NCBI GenBank assembly: GCA_947178085.1
Contig: CAMWWS010000005.1
Coordinates: 1-23,961 of the forward strand
Direction of reading: 5' to 3'
Source: an uncultured Lachnospiraceae bacterium
GTDB lineage: Bacteria; Bacillota_A; Clostridia; Lachnospirales; Lachnospiraceae
Length of the DNA stretch: 23,961 nt
Notes under the pieces: model-generated
What the model was told of the DNA's origin: nothing
Seen by the model: only the letters and a program-made list of their open reading frames with translations
Databases searched by the model: none
Made by a program: the position numbers and the translations under genes
In this document: piece after piece, positions 1 through 7,925 of the stretch
Layout of the letters: each line of letters opens with the position of its first letter
How positions within the stretch are numbered: position 1 is the first letter of the stretch

Positions 1-830
1 ATATTGCGCAGATTCCAGATTCTGACATTATACTGGGCGGATTTCCGTGTCAGGGGTTTTCTTTAAGTGGTCCTCGCAAAATTGATGATTCAAGAAATGT
101 TTTATATAAGCATTATGTGAGGATTGTTAAAGAAAAGCAACCGCTGATATTTGTTGGTGAAAACGTCAAAGGTTTGCTTACAATGGGAGAAGGGAAAATT
201 ATTGATGCAATTATTGCGGAGTTTTCTGATTGCGGATATGATGTGTTTTTTCAGCTTGTAAATGCAAAAGACTTTGGTGTGCCGCAGGATAGAGAAAGGG
301 TTATTATTTGCGGTTTCCGCAAAGATTTGAAAATAAAAAATTTCACAATTCCGATTCCATATAATATGCGCGTTTCTATGAGAGAAGTCTTGGCGGGTAT
401 GCCTGATCCTGAGCCTAATGATGTGTGCAATGCACCTTATTCGTCCAGATATATGTCGCGAAATAGAAAAAGGGATTGGGATGATGTTTCGTATACTATC
501 CCGGCAATGGCAAAACAGGTTACGTTACATCCGTGTTCGCCGAATATGGTTAAGGTGGGAACAGATGAATGGAGATTTGGCGATAATGGAATAACCAGAC
601 GGTTTAGTTGGCGTGAGGCTGCAGTAATACAGACATTTCCAAGAGATTTGGAATTTTATGGAGATTTAACCAGTAAGTACAAACAGATAGGAAATGCTGT
701 TCCGGTAAAGCTTGCTGAATATGTTGCCATGCAGCTATACGCCATTCTGAGTATTAAGGAGGCGGAAGAAGAATGGCGGGAGGAATCCAGACAGCCAATG
801 GGAAAGCATTTGAATATGCGTGTGTCTTAG
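1..830 (+). CDS. DNA (cytosine-5) methyltransferase, HaeIII-like, 5' end outside window
   Basis: This is the modification subunit of a type II restriction system; it transfers a methyl group from S-adenosylmethionine to cytosine C5. The reading frame is open from base 3, so the N-terminus (SAM-binding motif I) lies upstream of the window. Visible motifs are PCQGFS with the catalytic Cys (motif IV, about base 48), ENVKGL (motif VI), QDRERV (motif VIII) and IGNAVPVKLAEYVA (motif X). The target-recognition stretch with MSRNRKRDW followed by LHPCSPNMVKV resembles M.HaeIII as I remember it, suggesting GGCC as the target; that specificity is an inference. The 3' end overlaps the restriction gene by 58 bases, and the last roughly 20 residues run past the usual C-terminal helix. 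Confidence 0.95.
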   Translation, partial: IAQIPDSDIILGGFPCQGFSLSGPRKIDDSRNVLYKHYVRIVKEKQPLIFVGENVKGLLTMGEGKIIDAIIAEFSDCGYDVFFQLVNAKDFGVPQDRERVIICGFRKDLKIKNFTIPIPYNMRVSMREVLAGMPDPEPNDVCNAPYSSRYMSRNRKRDWDDVSYTIPAMAKQVTLHPCSPNMVKVGTDEWRFGDNGITRRFSWREAAVIQTFPRDLEFYGDLTSKYKQIGNAVPVKLAEYVAMQLYAILSIKEAEEEWREESRQPMGKHLNMRVS

Positions 831-1807
831 GACTGTTCAATGCACTGAAAGAAACGGGAGATGTTCAAATAGAATTATCTCCTCAGTTAGAAACTGCAAA
901 AAAATTGTATGATGAAGCTGCTTCTGATATGAAAACTGCCTTGGATAAAGCAGCAAACGCAGCGATAAGGGTTGTAAAAAGACTGGAACCACAGTTATGG
1001 AATCCTAACAATAATGAGCCGTTGTATTTATCTATCCAACCAGATTCAGCAGGAATAAAAGGTGATGTCCGTGATGTCTTGTGTTTACGCAAACAGAATG
1101 GATGGGAAATAGGCTTTTCTTGTAAACACAATCACCATGCAGTTAAGCATAGCAGATTATCTGACACTATTGATTTCGGAAAAGAGTGGGTAGGTATTCC
1201 ATGTTCACAACAATATTTTGATGCAGTCATTCCATTATTCTCAGAACTGCGAAAGTATAGAGATGACAGTAAGACAGCGGGAAAACCTATGTTATGGGAT
1301 GAAATAAATGAGAAGACAGACAGATATTATAAGCCAATCCTTGAAGCTTTTATGACTGAATTAAAGCGGATAGCAGATAACGAAAAAAATATACCTGAAA
1401 AGCTAATCCAATATCTTTTAGGCAGAAATGATTTTTATAAAGTGATTACGGAAGATAAGAGTCGGACAACAAGGGTAGAGGCAATTAATATTAGAGGAAC
1501 TCTGAATTGTAATTCGGGAACAGAAAAACCTATAACCAAAATTCCTGTTTTAAAAATGCCGACACAGTTTTATCATATAGGATTTAAACCGAGTTCAGAT
1601 AATACTATTGAAGTTGTCTGCGATGGAGGCTGGCAGGTTTCAATGAGAATACATAACGCCAGTTCAAGAGTAGAACCGTCGCTAAAGTTTGATGTTCAGC
1701 TTATTTCGTTTCCATCAACTGTATATGCACAGGTAGAACCGTGGGAAACAGATGAAGAAAAATGGGCAAACAGGCTAGGTGCGTATGCTAAAAAAATAAG
1801 TGAGTAA
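773..1807 (+). CDS. HaeIII-family type II restriction endonuclease
   Basis: This 344-residue protein is the likely cleavage partner of the upstream methyltransferase. The N-terminal NGKAFEYACVLGLFNAL and the central GDVRDVLCLRKQNGWEIGFSCKHNHHAVKHSRLS region look like the HaeIII endonuclease family. D98/D101, E112 and K118 could form a PD-(D/E)XK-type metal site, but I cannot confirm which residues are catalytic. The length fits the roughly 330-residue family. The start at 773 is supported by AAGGAGG at 757-763, inside the end of the methyltransferase gene. The overlap suggests coupled translation, so the nuclease is made only along with its protective enzyme. Pairing and motifs make the family call good; the exact recognition site is not proven. 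Confidence 0.88.
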   Translation: MAGGIQTANGKAFEYACVLGLFNALKETGDVQIELSPQLETAKKLYDEAASDMKTALDKAANAAIRVVKRLEPQLWNPNNNEPLYLSIQPDSAGIKGDVRDVLCLRKQNGWEIGFSCKHNHHAVKHSRLSDTIDFGKEWVGIPCSQQYFDAVIPLFSELRKYRDDSKTAGKPMLWDEINEKTDRYYKPILEAFMTELKRIADNEKNIPEKLIQYLLGRNDFYKVITEDKSRTTRVEAINIRGTLNCNSGTEKPITKIPVLKMPTQFYHIGFKPSSDNTIEVVCDGGWQVSMRIHNASSRVEPSLKFDVQLISFPSTVYAQVEPWETDEEKWANRLGAYAKKISE

Positions 1808-2070
1808 GAGTGAGGCAGTTGGGATAGAACATATCTTAGCTGCTTTTAATTACAGCTAAATATCAGGCTAATAATTTGATTGAAATAGGTGGGGTGGCAA
1901 TCCCACATCTCTTTTAAGACCCATTGGGCGTGACGGCTGCCTGTTCCGTCCTCAGATTTCATCCAATATAGCTTACTCATTTGATAATAGCAAAATGTTG
2001 ATATAATGTCAATATAAAAACATCATAACGGTGATTGCTGATGAGATGAAACGGAAACTCCTTCCCCCTA
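1808..2070. other. Intergenic region after the restriction-modification pair, with three small hairpins
   Basis: No convincing gene was found. Three short inverted repeats are present: 1836-1859 (TTAGCTG/CAGCTAA, 10-nt loop), 1889-1906 (GTGGG/CCCAC, 8-nt loop, followed by CTCTTTT, a weak candidate terminator for the restriction operon) and 1932-1950 (GACGG/CCGTC). A minus-strand frame of 38-44 codons, ending at 1846, runs from ATGs at 1962 or 1980 and contains DGTGSRHAQWVLKEMW. It lacks a ribosome-binding site, so it is not called as a gene. Confidence 0.5.
1984..2012 (-). promoter_or_regulatory. Strong sigma-A-type promoter facing the restriction genes
   Basis: Read on the minus strand: a perfect -35 TTGACA (2007-2012), a 17-base spacer and -10 TATTAT (1984-1989), with an extended -10 TGC just upstream. 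Transcription would start near 1977 and run leftward into the gap after the restriction gene. No well-supported gene lies there, so the product may be a small RNA, an antisense transcript or a very short protein. Confidence 0.6.
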
Positions 2071-2099
2071 GTGACAATTAAAACCATTTATGCTATAAT
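2071..2099 (+). promoter_or_regulatory. Promoter of the response-regulator operon
   Basis: The -35 GTGACA (2071-2076), a 17-base spacer and a perfect -10 TATAAT (2094-2099) with extended TGC element give a clear housekeeping-type promoter. Transcription should start near 2106, about 20 bases before the response-regulator ATG at 2127. Confidence 0.75.
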
Positions 2100-2126
2100 G
2101 CCTCAAAAGTGGAGAGAAGAGCGGCT

Positions 2127-2789
2127 ATGAAAAAGATACTTATCGTTGATGATGACATGCATATAGGAAATATGCTTGAGGAAATCCTCATAAAAGAAGG
2201 CTACCGTGTTTTCCGTGCATATTCCGGAACAGAAGCCTTATATGTTCTTTCTAATCAGAAGCCTGACCTCGTGCTGCTTGACCTGATGCTGCCGGGATTA
2301 AATGGAGAAGATGTGCTTCCCAAGATAAAAGGCATACCTGTCATAGTAGTCAGTGCCAAAGTTGATGTTGATGATAAAGTAGCTTCGCTGCTTGGCGGTG
2401 CCGTTGACTATGTGACGAAGCCTTTCAGCACCAAAGAGCTGTTGGCAAGAATCGCCGTACAGCTTCGCCTCGCGACAAACAATGCCGCGTCCTCCGTTTT
2501 AACATTTGATGATGTTACACTGAATACGGATTCCCACATAATAACGGTAGGCACGATTGAAATCAGGCTTACCAGAACTGAATATGCAATCTTAAGACTG
2601 CTTATGCTAAACCCTGAGCAGGTCATTACGAAATCGTTGCTGCTTGAACGTATCAGCGAAGATACTCCGGATTGTACGGAGACTTCCCTGAAAATGCATG
2701 TCAGCAATTTACGAAAGAAGCTCAGGGATGTAAATGGTAAAGACTATATAGAGGCAGTCTGGGGGATTGGCTTTAAAATGCGGACTTAA
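2127..2789 (+). CDS. OmpR/PhoB-family response regulator
   Basis: This 220-residue cytoplasmic transcription factor pairs with the histidine kinase at 4765. The receiver domain spans about residues 3-113, with the acidic pocket D8-D10, phosphoacceptor D52 (LVLLDLMLPG), S76 and conserved K98 (VTKPF). A winged-helix DNA-binding domain covers about 125-220 (LTRTEYAILRLL, SLKMHVSNLRKKLR, VWGIGFKM). The frame is open to a GTG at 2109, but ATG 2127 matches the normal MKKILIVDDD start and is preceded by GGAGAGAAG. Likely targets are the CTTTAC repeats between this gene and the transporter. The order regulator-ATPase-permease-kinase is typical of peptide-antibiotic sensing and detoxification modules in Firmicutes. 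Confidence 0.93.
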   Translation: MKKILIVDDDMHIGNMLEEILIKEGYRVFRAYSGTEALYVLSNQKPDLVLLDLMLPGLNGEDVLPKIKGIPVIVVSAKVDVDDKVASLLGGAVDYVTKPFSTKELLARIAVQLRLATNNAASSVLTFDDVTLNTDSHIITVGTIEIRLTRTEYAILRLLMLNPEQVITKSLLLERISEDTPDCTETSLKMHVSNLRKKLRDVNGKDYIEAVWGIGFKMRT

Positions 2790-2795
2790 ATAAAT

Positions 2796-2836
2796 CTTTA
2801 CCATTTCTTTACTGTTTTCTTTACCGCTTCCTTTAC
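2796..2836 (+). promoter_or_regulatory. Four phased CTTTAC direct repeats, likely response-regulator binding sites
   Basis: CTTTAC begins at 2796, 2807, 2819 and 2831, a spacing of 11, 12 and 12 bases (about one helix turn). OmpR-family regulators commonly bind head-to-tail half-sites at this spacing. A possible -10 TAGAAT follows at 2847-2852, with no good -35, as expected for an activator-dependent promoter. The array lies immediately upstream of the ABC transporter genes. Confidence 0.7.
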
Positions 2837-2882
2837 TGTTATCCTGTAGAATGCTAACATCATAAAAATGGAGGTTATCTAT

Positions 2883-3797
2883 ATGGATTATGTTCTTAAA
2901 ACGAATGCTTTGAGCAAAAGCTATAAGAATTTCAAAGCATTGAACGGGTTATCTATGAATGTTCCCAAAGGAGCAATCTATGGTTTCGTCGGAAAAAACG
3001 GAGCAGGCAAGACCACGCTAATAAGGCTGATTTGTGGGCTGCAGGAGCCTACATCCGGCGAATACACGTTGTACGGAAGAAAAAACACCGATAAGGATAT
3101 AGCTAAATCACGCAGAAGAGTAGGCGGCGTGGTGGAAACTCCGTCAATATACCTTGATATGACGGCAGTGGACAATCTTAAGCAGCAGTATCTCATTCTG
3201 GGACTTCCGTCTTTTGACGGGCTTGAAGATATTCTTAAGCTGGTCGGGCTGGAAGGAACGGGAAAGAAGAAGGCGAAAAACTTTTCTCTCGGCATGCGCC
3301 AGAGATTGGGAATCGCCATAGCGCTTGTGGGCGACCCTGATTTTCTGATATTGGATGAGCCTGTAAACGGTCTGGACCCGCAAGGTATCATAGAGATGCG
3401 TGAGCTTATACTGCGGCTTAACCGTGAAAAGCAGATTACGGTTCTGATATCAAGCCATATTCTTGACGAGCTTTCCAAGTTTGCAACATACTACGGATTT
3501 ATCGATAACGGACATATTATAAAAGAAATGAGCGCAGAAGAGCTGGAAGACGCCTGCAGGAAATGCGTGAGAATAGAGGTAAGCGATGTGAAAGCTCTTG
3601 CGCGCGTGCTGGATAAAATGAACATTGAATATAAGATACTCTCAGACACTAAAGCTGATGTCTATGCCAAACTCAACGTCTCACAGCTTGCCAAAGCGCT
3701 TGAGGAAGAAAACTGTGAAATCATCTCCATGCAGGAGCATGACGAAAGTCTCGAAAGCTTTTATGTGAGTCTGGTGGGAAAAGAAACTGAGAAATAA
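2883..3797 (+). CDS. ABC transporter ATP-binding protein, BcrA/lantibiotic-export type
   Basis: A 304-residue ATPase that should power the permease encoded next. It has Walker A GKNGAGKTT (about residues 37-45), the signature FSLGMRQR, Walker B LILDEPVNGLDP and the H-loop SSH. After the roughly 220-residue nucleotide-binding domain comes an 80-residue C-terminal extension typical of BcrA-like exporters. The start at 2883 is chosen because GGAGG at 2870-2874 lies 8 bases upstream; an in-frame ATG at 2868 would itself contain that site. It is probably induced through the CTTTAC array by the adjacent two-component system. The likely role is expelling or neutralising a membrane-active peptide, but the substrate is unknown. 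Confidence 0.9.
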   Translation: MDYVLKTNALSKSYKNFKALNGLSMNVPKGAIYGFVGKNGAGKTTLIRLICGLQEPTSGEYTLYGRKNTDKDIAKSRRRVGGVVETPSIYLDMTAVDNLKQQYLILGLPSFDGLEDILKLVGLEGTGKKKAKNFSLGMRQRLGIAIALVGDPDFLILDEPVNGLDPQGIIEMRELILRLNREKQITVLISSHILDELSKFATYYGFIDNGHIIKEMSAEELEDACRKCVRIEVSDVKALARVLDKMNIEYKILSDTKADVYAKLNVSQLAKALEEENCEIISMQEHDESLESFYVSLVGKETEK

Positions 3798-3819
3798 AAC
3801 AGAAGGGAGTATGTTATAT

Positions 3820-4677
3820 ATGAGTAAATTATTAAGGGCAAATTTTACAAGACTTTGGAAAAGCAGGATATTCTGGATTGGTATCCTATACACATTCGGA
3901 ATAGGTTTTTTTGCATCAACAACCCCGTATCGGGAATCTCTTGAGATTGAGGGGTATCACCCGCATTTTGATAATTATTTATTTACAAACAGTCTGTTCA
4001 TGCCGATTGTCTGTGCGGTATTTATCGGATTATTCATAGGAACGGAATACAGTAACGGAACTATTCGTAATAAGATTATAGTAGGGCATACGAGGAGCGC
4101 GGTATATTTCTCAAACCTTATTGTAAGTATTGTTGCCATACTGATAATGCATCTTACTAATTTTGCCACAATTGTTTTATTAGGCGGTACACTTGTTGGA
4201 AACAGAGAAATGCCGATTGCTTATCTTATTATACTTGAGCTTATGAGCATTGTGACGCTGATTGCGTTGTGCGCCTTTTTTCTTCTGATAAGTATGCTTA
4301 TTAAAAGTAAATCAACCGCGTCGGTTGCGGCGATTATTATTTCGTTTGTGTTTCTTTTAGTCGCTATGTCAATAAACAGCAGCCTCGCGCAGCCGGAATA
4401 TTGGGATGCGTATCACCTGTCATTTACAGATGAGTCAGGCGAAGTGATTGAAGAGAATGTTGAAAGACAAAAGAACCCACACTATCTTACGGGTATAAAG
4501 CGTGATATTTATGAGTTTTTAAATGACTTTCTTCCTGGTAGCCAGATGCTTCAGATAGCGGAACAGGAGATTGATGTTTCAGAAAGCGGTGTGAAGCTTC
4601 CTGCGTATTCGCTGTTAATAGTCGTATCGACAACAGCCTGCGGAGTATTTTTCTTCAGGAGAAAAAATTTGAATTAA
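3820..4677 (+). CDS. ABC-2 family transporter permease
   Basis: A 285-residue multi-pass membrane protein and partner of the ATPase just upstream (22-base gap). Hydrophobic segments include an N-terminal TM near WKSRIFWIGILYTFGIGFF, then LFMPIVCAVFIGLFIG, VYFSNLIVSIVAILIM, a pair around ELMSIVTLIALCAFFLLISMLI and AAIIISFVFLLVAM, and a last TM near the C-terminus. The GTEYSNGTIRNKI motif is typical of ABC-2 permeases. A soluble loop of about 80 residues precedes the last TM. The start at 3820 is preferred over ATG 3811 because GGGAG (3805-3809) is 10 bases from 3820 but touches 3811. The transported compound cannot be read from sequence. Confidence 0.88.
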   Translation: MSKLLRANFTRLWKSRIFWIGILYTFGIGFFASTTPYRESLEIEGYHPHFDNYLFTNSLFMPIVCAVFIGLFIGTEYSNGTIRNKIIVGHTRSAVYFSNLIVSIVAILIMHLTNFATIVLLGGTLVGNREMPIAYLIILELMSIVTLIALCAFFLLISMLIKSKSTASVAAIIISFVFLLVAMSINSSLAQPEYWDAYHLSFTDESGEVIEENVERQKNPHYLTGIKRDIYEFLNDFLPGSQMLQIAEQEIDVSESGVKLPAYSLLIVVSTTACGVFFFRRKNLN

Positions 4678-4764
4678 AAGATTGTCGTTAATTGCATAAA
4701 TTTTTGACTTGCAATAACATTTTATAATTGGATAAAGTGATTTATTTTAAAGGGAGCGTTCATT

Positions 4765-5670
4765 ATGGAAATCTGGTTATGGGCTGTAGTCGGTATATTG
4801 TGGACTGTAATTTGCATTTTTGCCGTGATAATTGCTGTTTTAATTATAAAAATATATTTGATGCAAAAAACTGCAAGAGAAATAGAAGAAGCATTTACCG
4901 ACAGGCTCACAACCGATACCAATACGTTGATTGATATTTCAGGCAGCGACAGATATATGCGCAGTCTGGCTAATTCCATTAATGTGCAGCTTCGCAAAAT
5001 ACGCACTGAGCATCACCGCTTCCATCAGGGCGATGTGGAACTTAAGAATGCCGTTACCAATATATCCCACGATTTGCGGACGCCGCTTACCGCCATATGC
5101 GGATATCTGGATTTACTTGAACAGGAAGAAAAGTCAGATGTAGTTAAGCGGTATGTTGAGATAATAAGAAACCGTGTAGATATACTTATACAGCTGACAG
5201 AAGAACTTTTTCGCTACTCAATCGTCATTTCAAATGAAAACGGTGCAGTAAATGAGCCTGTTATAATCAATGAGGTTTTGGAAGAAAGCATAGCCGCTTT
5301 TTATTCTACCTTAAATGAACGGGGTATAAATCCGGATATCCGTATTCCGGAAGAAAAAGTGATAAGAAAGCTTGACCGTTCTGCGCTGACCCGTGTGTTT
5401 TCCAATCTTTTGAATAACGCCGTTAAGTATAGCGACGGCGATTTGAGTATTACTTTATATGAAAACGGTGAAATCATCTTCTCCAATACGGCGCCCGGGC
5501 TTAGCGGAGTGCAGGTGGCCCAGCTCTTTGACCGCTTTTATACGGTTGAATCCGCCAGAAAATCAACAGGTTTAGGGCTGGCGATTGCCAGAACTCTGGT
5601 GGAGCAGATGAACGGCACGATATCTGCCGAATATGAGAATAACAGGCTGAGTATTCGTATTTTGATTTGA
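4765..5670 (+). CDS. Sensor histidine kinase with one short N-terminal membrane segment
   Basis: A 301-residue kinase, probably phosphorylating the response regulator at 2127. One hydrophobic stretch (about residues 5-31) anchors it. There is no extracellular sensor domain, so it may read the state of the neighbouring transporter or sense within the membrane. The dimerisation/phosphotransfer box is NISHDLRTPLTA with H102; the N-box is NLLNNAVKY (about 214-222); the G-boxes include STGLGLAIA (267-275). GGGAG at 4752-4756 supports ATG 4765. A TATAAT at 4723-4728 lies upstream, but the TTGACT before it is only 13 bases away, so a separate promoter is doubtful. A transcript continuing from the permease gene is possible. 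Confidence 0.92.
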   Translation: MEIWLWAVVGILWTVICIFAVIIAVLIIKIYLMQKTAREIEEAFTDRLTTDTNTLIDISGSDRYMRSLANSINVQLRKIRTEHHRFHQGDVELKNAVTNISHDLRTPLTAICGYLDLLEQEEKSDVVKRYVEIIRNRVDILIQLTEELFRYSIVISNENGAVNEPVIINEVLEESIAAFYSTLNERGINPDIRIPEEKVIRKLDRSALTRVFSNLLNNAVKYSDGDLSITLYENGEIIFSNTAPGLSGVQVAQLFDRFYTVESARKSTGLGLAIARTLVEQMNGTISAEYENNRLSIRILI

Positions 5671-5731
5671 ATAATCAGCCTGCGTATTTCTTTCGGTCAA
5701 TGTATGCAGGAACTCTATTCTGCATTAGCAT

Positions 5732-6403
5732 TTAGAATTCCTTCCCACGCATGACTCTTATACTGATAAAGAAAGACACCATGCAGAAGGTAATCACGAA
5801 CAGACACAATATGGCGGCAATGAGCAGCTTATTCATAGATAAAAAAGCTTCTATAAAATGATCTATTCCGGACAGGATAAGCCATATTTGTTGTGTATTG
5901 ATGTGGTTTACAATGTTCTTAGATGCACCAAAAACCACAAAAACGAGAACTGCAAATATCAACATTACAACTCCACTCTTTTCATTTCCGAATTTCATCC
6001 GCACCGGTATCATAATCATTTGAAACAGAAGCAGTACAATATATGTGGCAATTCCTCCCATCAAAATATCTGCTGCTTGATCTGGATGTAAAACAACACA
6101 GAAGACGGATGTTAGCATGAAGCCCAGAAAACTTAAAATAAACGCAATAATATATTTTTCTTTTACATATGTGTTCCTGTTTATTGGCAGCGTCATCAGA
6201 AATACGATACTTTTATCATTTTCATCATATGCAAGCGTATTGATTGCCAGTAAACTGAAAATCATAGTAATATATCCGAATAAGACGGAGGAAGTGAACT
6301 CTGACTGCGAGAAAGACATAATTGCCGCCAGCACAAGCGAAAAAATAATAAATTTTTTGTTTTGTAATATGATTTTTGTATCTTTTATCAGTAATCCTTT
6401 CAT
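5732..6403 (-). CDS. ABC-2 permease of the GntR-controlled exporter
   Basis: A 223-residue protein with about six hydrophobic segments, starting MKGLLIKDTKIILQNKK and followed by FIIFSLVLAAIMSF. The layout fits the small ABC-2 permeases found with YtrB-like ATPases. The LAYDENDKSIVFLMTLPINRNTYVKEKY motif is typical of that family. Its ATG overlaps the stop of the ATPase gene (ATGA), and its ribosome site AAAGGAG lies inside the ATPase gene, indicating translational coupling. It should form a complex with the ATPase in the cytoplasmic membrane. Downstream, a weak inverted repeat (5713-5734, ATGCAG/CTGCAT) without a U-tract could end the transcript. Confidence 0.87.
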   Translation of the reverse strand: MKGLLIKDTKIILQNKKFIIFSLVLAAIMSFSQSEFTSSVLFGYITMIFSLLAINTLAYDENDKSIVFLMTLPINRNTYVKEKYIIAFILSFLGFMLTSVFCVVLHPDQAADILMGGIATYIVLLLFQMIMIPVRMKFGNEKSGVVMLIFAVLVFVVFGASKNIVNHINTQQIWLILSGIDHFIEAFLSMNKLLIAAILCLFVITFCMVSFFISIRVMRGKEF

Positions 6404-7251
6404 AATCTCTCTCCTTTTGCAATCATCAGCATAATATCATCAATATTTCCCTTTTCCACGACAATTTCACGATAATTATCCAGATAGTACTGTCTATCCT
6501 TCGTTAGAAGCTCATAGCCGAAGGGTCTTTTATCTCTGTACAAAATATAACGCTTATCCAATGCCTGATATTGCTCCTCATTGACCTTTAAAATAGCGTA
6601 ATCAGACAGAATCATGTCGGTATCCTCATGAAAAAGGATTTTACCATCCTGTAGAAAATACAAGTTGTCGCATAAACCTTCCAAATCGGAGGAAATATGA
6701 GAGCTGATCAGAATCGCCCGATCCTCATGATTCATAAACTCACGCATCTCGTCTAACAGCTCGCTTCTGGCAACGGAATCCAGTCCCGCAGTGGGCTCAT
6801 CCAATATCAGGAATTTAGCATCATGGCTCATTGCAATCAGCAATTTGAATTTCGCTTTCATTCCGGTTGAGAACTCTTTAAGAGGCTTATTCAGAGGAAG
6901 TTTATAGTACTCGCATTTTTGCAGAAACCAATCCTTGTGAAAGTTACGGTACTCCGCTTCCATAATCGGAATTACATCTTTTATGGTTAGCACACTGCTG
7001 AATGTACTCTCAGCAAGGACTGCTCCTATCTGTTGTTTGTCCGAAACGCTTATTTCCCGGCTGTCTTTACCCAGAATCTCTATTGTACCGCCGTCAGTTC
7101 TAATCAACCCCAAAATTGCCTTAAACGTAGTACTTTTTCCTGCGCCATTCGCACCTATGAGTCCTGTCACACAGCCCTCCGCCACCTGCAGCGAACAGTC
7201 TAAGTTGAAATCTTTATACTTTTTTTGAACATTTTCTAACTTTAGTATCAT
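6400..7251 (-). CDS. ABC transporter ATP-binding protein, YtrB-like
   Basis: A 283-residue ATPase with Walker A GANGAGKSTT (about residues 33-42), the signature FSTGMKAK, Walker B FLILDEPTAGLD and the H-loop SSH. The last 80 residues form a family-typical C-terminal region. AAAGGAG lies 7 bases upstream of the ATG. It follows the GntR regulator gene by 71 bases. That gap holds an inverted repeat ATTAGT/ACTAAT (9-nt loop) that might modulate read-through. Together with the permease it makes a small exporter of the kind induced by cell-wall antibiotics in Bacillus (YtrBCDEF family). That role is inferred from the family, and no substrate is evident. Confidence 0.9.
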   Translation of the reverse strand: MILKLENVQKKYKDFNLDCSLQVAEGCVTGLIGANGAGKSTTFKAILGLIRTDGGTIEILGKDSREISVSDKQQIGAVLAESTFSSVLTIKDVIPIMEAEYRNFHKDWFLQKCEYYKLPLNKPLKEFSTGMKAKFKLLIAMSHDAKFLILDEPTAGLDSVARSELLDEMREFMNHEDRAILISSHISSDLEGLCDNLYFLQDGKILFHEDTDMILSDYAILKVNEEQYQALDKRYILYRDKRPFGYELLTKDRQYYLDNYREIVVEKGNIDDIMLMIAKGERL

Positions 7252-7322
7252 CCAATCACTCCTTTATTGTAGAATTAGTCAATTGCAAACTAATCGTTTA
7301 CAACGGCCGTCTTGCTAAATCT

Positions 7323-7694
7323 CTACTCTTCCAGTATTAACTCAAACAGCTCCCTAATTTCATCATCCTTCATGCCGCATTTTCTTCCTTCCTGAATGGC
7401 CGCTTCAAGCTTGGATTCCACTGCTTTTCTTTTTTCTTCCTGCAAAAGGTTCCGGTTTCCTTTTGCAACGAAGCTTCCTTTTCCGTGCACCGTAACGATA
7501 AAGCCTTCTGCTTCAAGGCTGTCATAGGCTTTCTTTACCGTCAGGGCGCTGATGTTTAAATCTTTGGACAGAGACCTGACTGAAGGAAGAAGAGTTTCCT
7601 CCTGCAAACGTCCGTCCATGATCATAGCTTTAATCTGCCCTATGATTTGCTCATAAATAGGCTGCATTGATGAATTGCTTATTATAATGTTCAT
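7323..7694 (-). CDS. GntR-family repressor, YtrA subfamily
   Basis: A 123-residue regulator made almost entirely of a winged-helix domain. PIYEQIIGQIKAMIMDGRL is followed by LPSVRSLSKDLNISALTVKKAYDSLEAEGFI and the wing VHGKGSFVA. Only about 45 residues remain for dimerisation, as in YtrA-type repressors, which lack a ligand-binding domain of usual size. It heads the operon with its ATPase and permease and probably represses it. AAAGGA about 9 bases upstream supports the ATG at 7694. Its promoter lies inside repeated ATATACTG-like DNA that would suit self-repression. The inducing signal is unknown. Confidence 0.92.
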   Translation of the reverse strand: MNIIISNSSMQPIYEQIIGQIKAMIMDGRLQEETLLPSVRSLSKDLNISALTVKKAYDSLEAEGFIVTVHGKGSFVAKGNRNLLQEEKRKAVESKLEAAIQEGRKCGMKDDEIRELFELILEE

Positions 7695-7783
7695 AGTCTG
7701 TATCCTTTGTCCGTTTTAACGGATTTTGCAGCTAAACTGCTTATTTTGCGCATTTTTATAGTTATATAACTCTTTTAGTAAAC

Positions 7784-7812
7784 AGTATATAACAGTATAT
7801 ATCAGTTGTCAA
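7784..7812 (-). promoter_or_regulatory. Promoter and probable operator of the GntR-exporter operon
   Basis: Read on the minus strand: a perfect -35 TTGACA (7807-7812), a 17-base spacer and -10 TATACT (7784-7789). On the plus strand AACAGTATAT is repeated in tandem (7781-7790, 7791-7800), spanning the -10 and most of the spacer. A perfect 10-base palindrome GTTATATAAC lies just downstream at 7761-7770. The placement suggests binding sites for the YtrA-like repressor, but the exact operator is not proven. Confidence 0.75.
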
Positions 7813-7843
7813 TGGGTAAAATTGAAAAATATTGAAGACATGT

Positions 7844-7877
7844 AAAAACCGCCGGACAGAGTACCGCCGACGGTCTG
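7844..7877 (-). terminator. Rho-independent terminator of the GH31 gene
   Basis: On the minus strand ACCGTCGG (7874-7867) pairs with CCGGCGGT (7855-7848), with one G-U pair and an 11-base loop, followed by a run of five U (7848-7844). It lies about 50 bases after the glycosidase stop codon and separates that gene from the GntR operon on the same strand. Confidence 0.75.
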
Positions 7878-7925
7878 ATATGAATATATATGATTTCAGA
7901 ATGCTTCTTTAATAAAACTTATTAG

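Noticed and set aside
4704..4728. Separate promoter for the histidine kinase (TTGACT ... TATAAT)
   Set aside because: The spacer is only 13 bases, too short for a normal sigma-A promoter.
5670..5731. Possible bidirectional terminator between the histidine kinase and the permease
   Set aside because: Competing weak stems (CCTGCGTA/TATGCAGG and ATGCAG/CTGCAT) have large loops and no U-tract, so no confident terminator is called.
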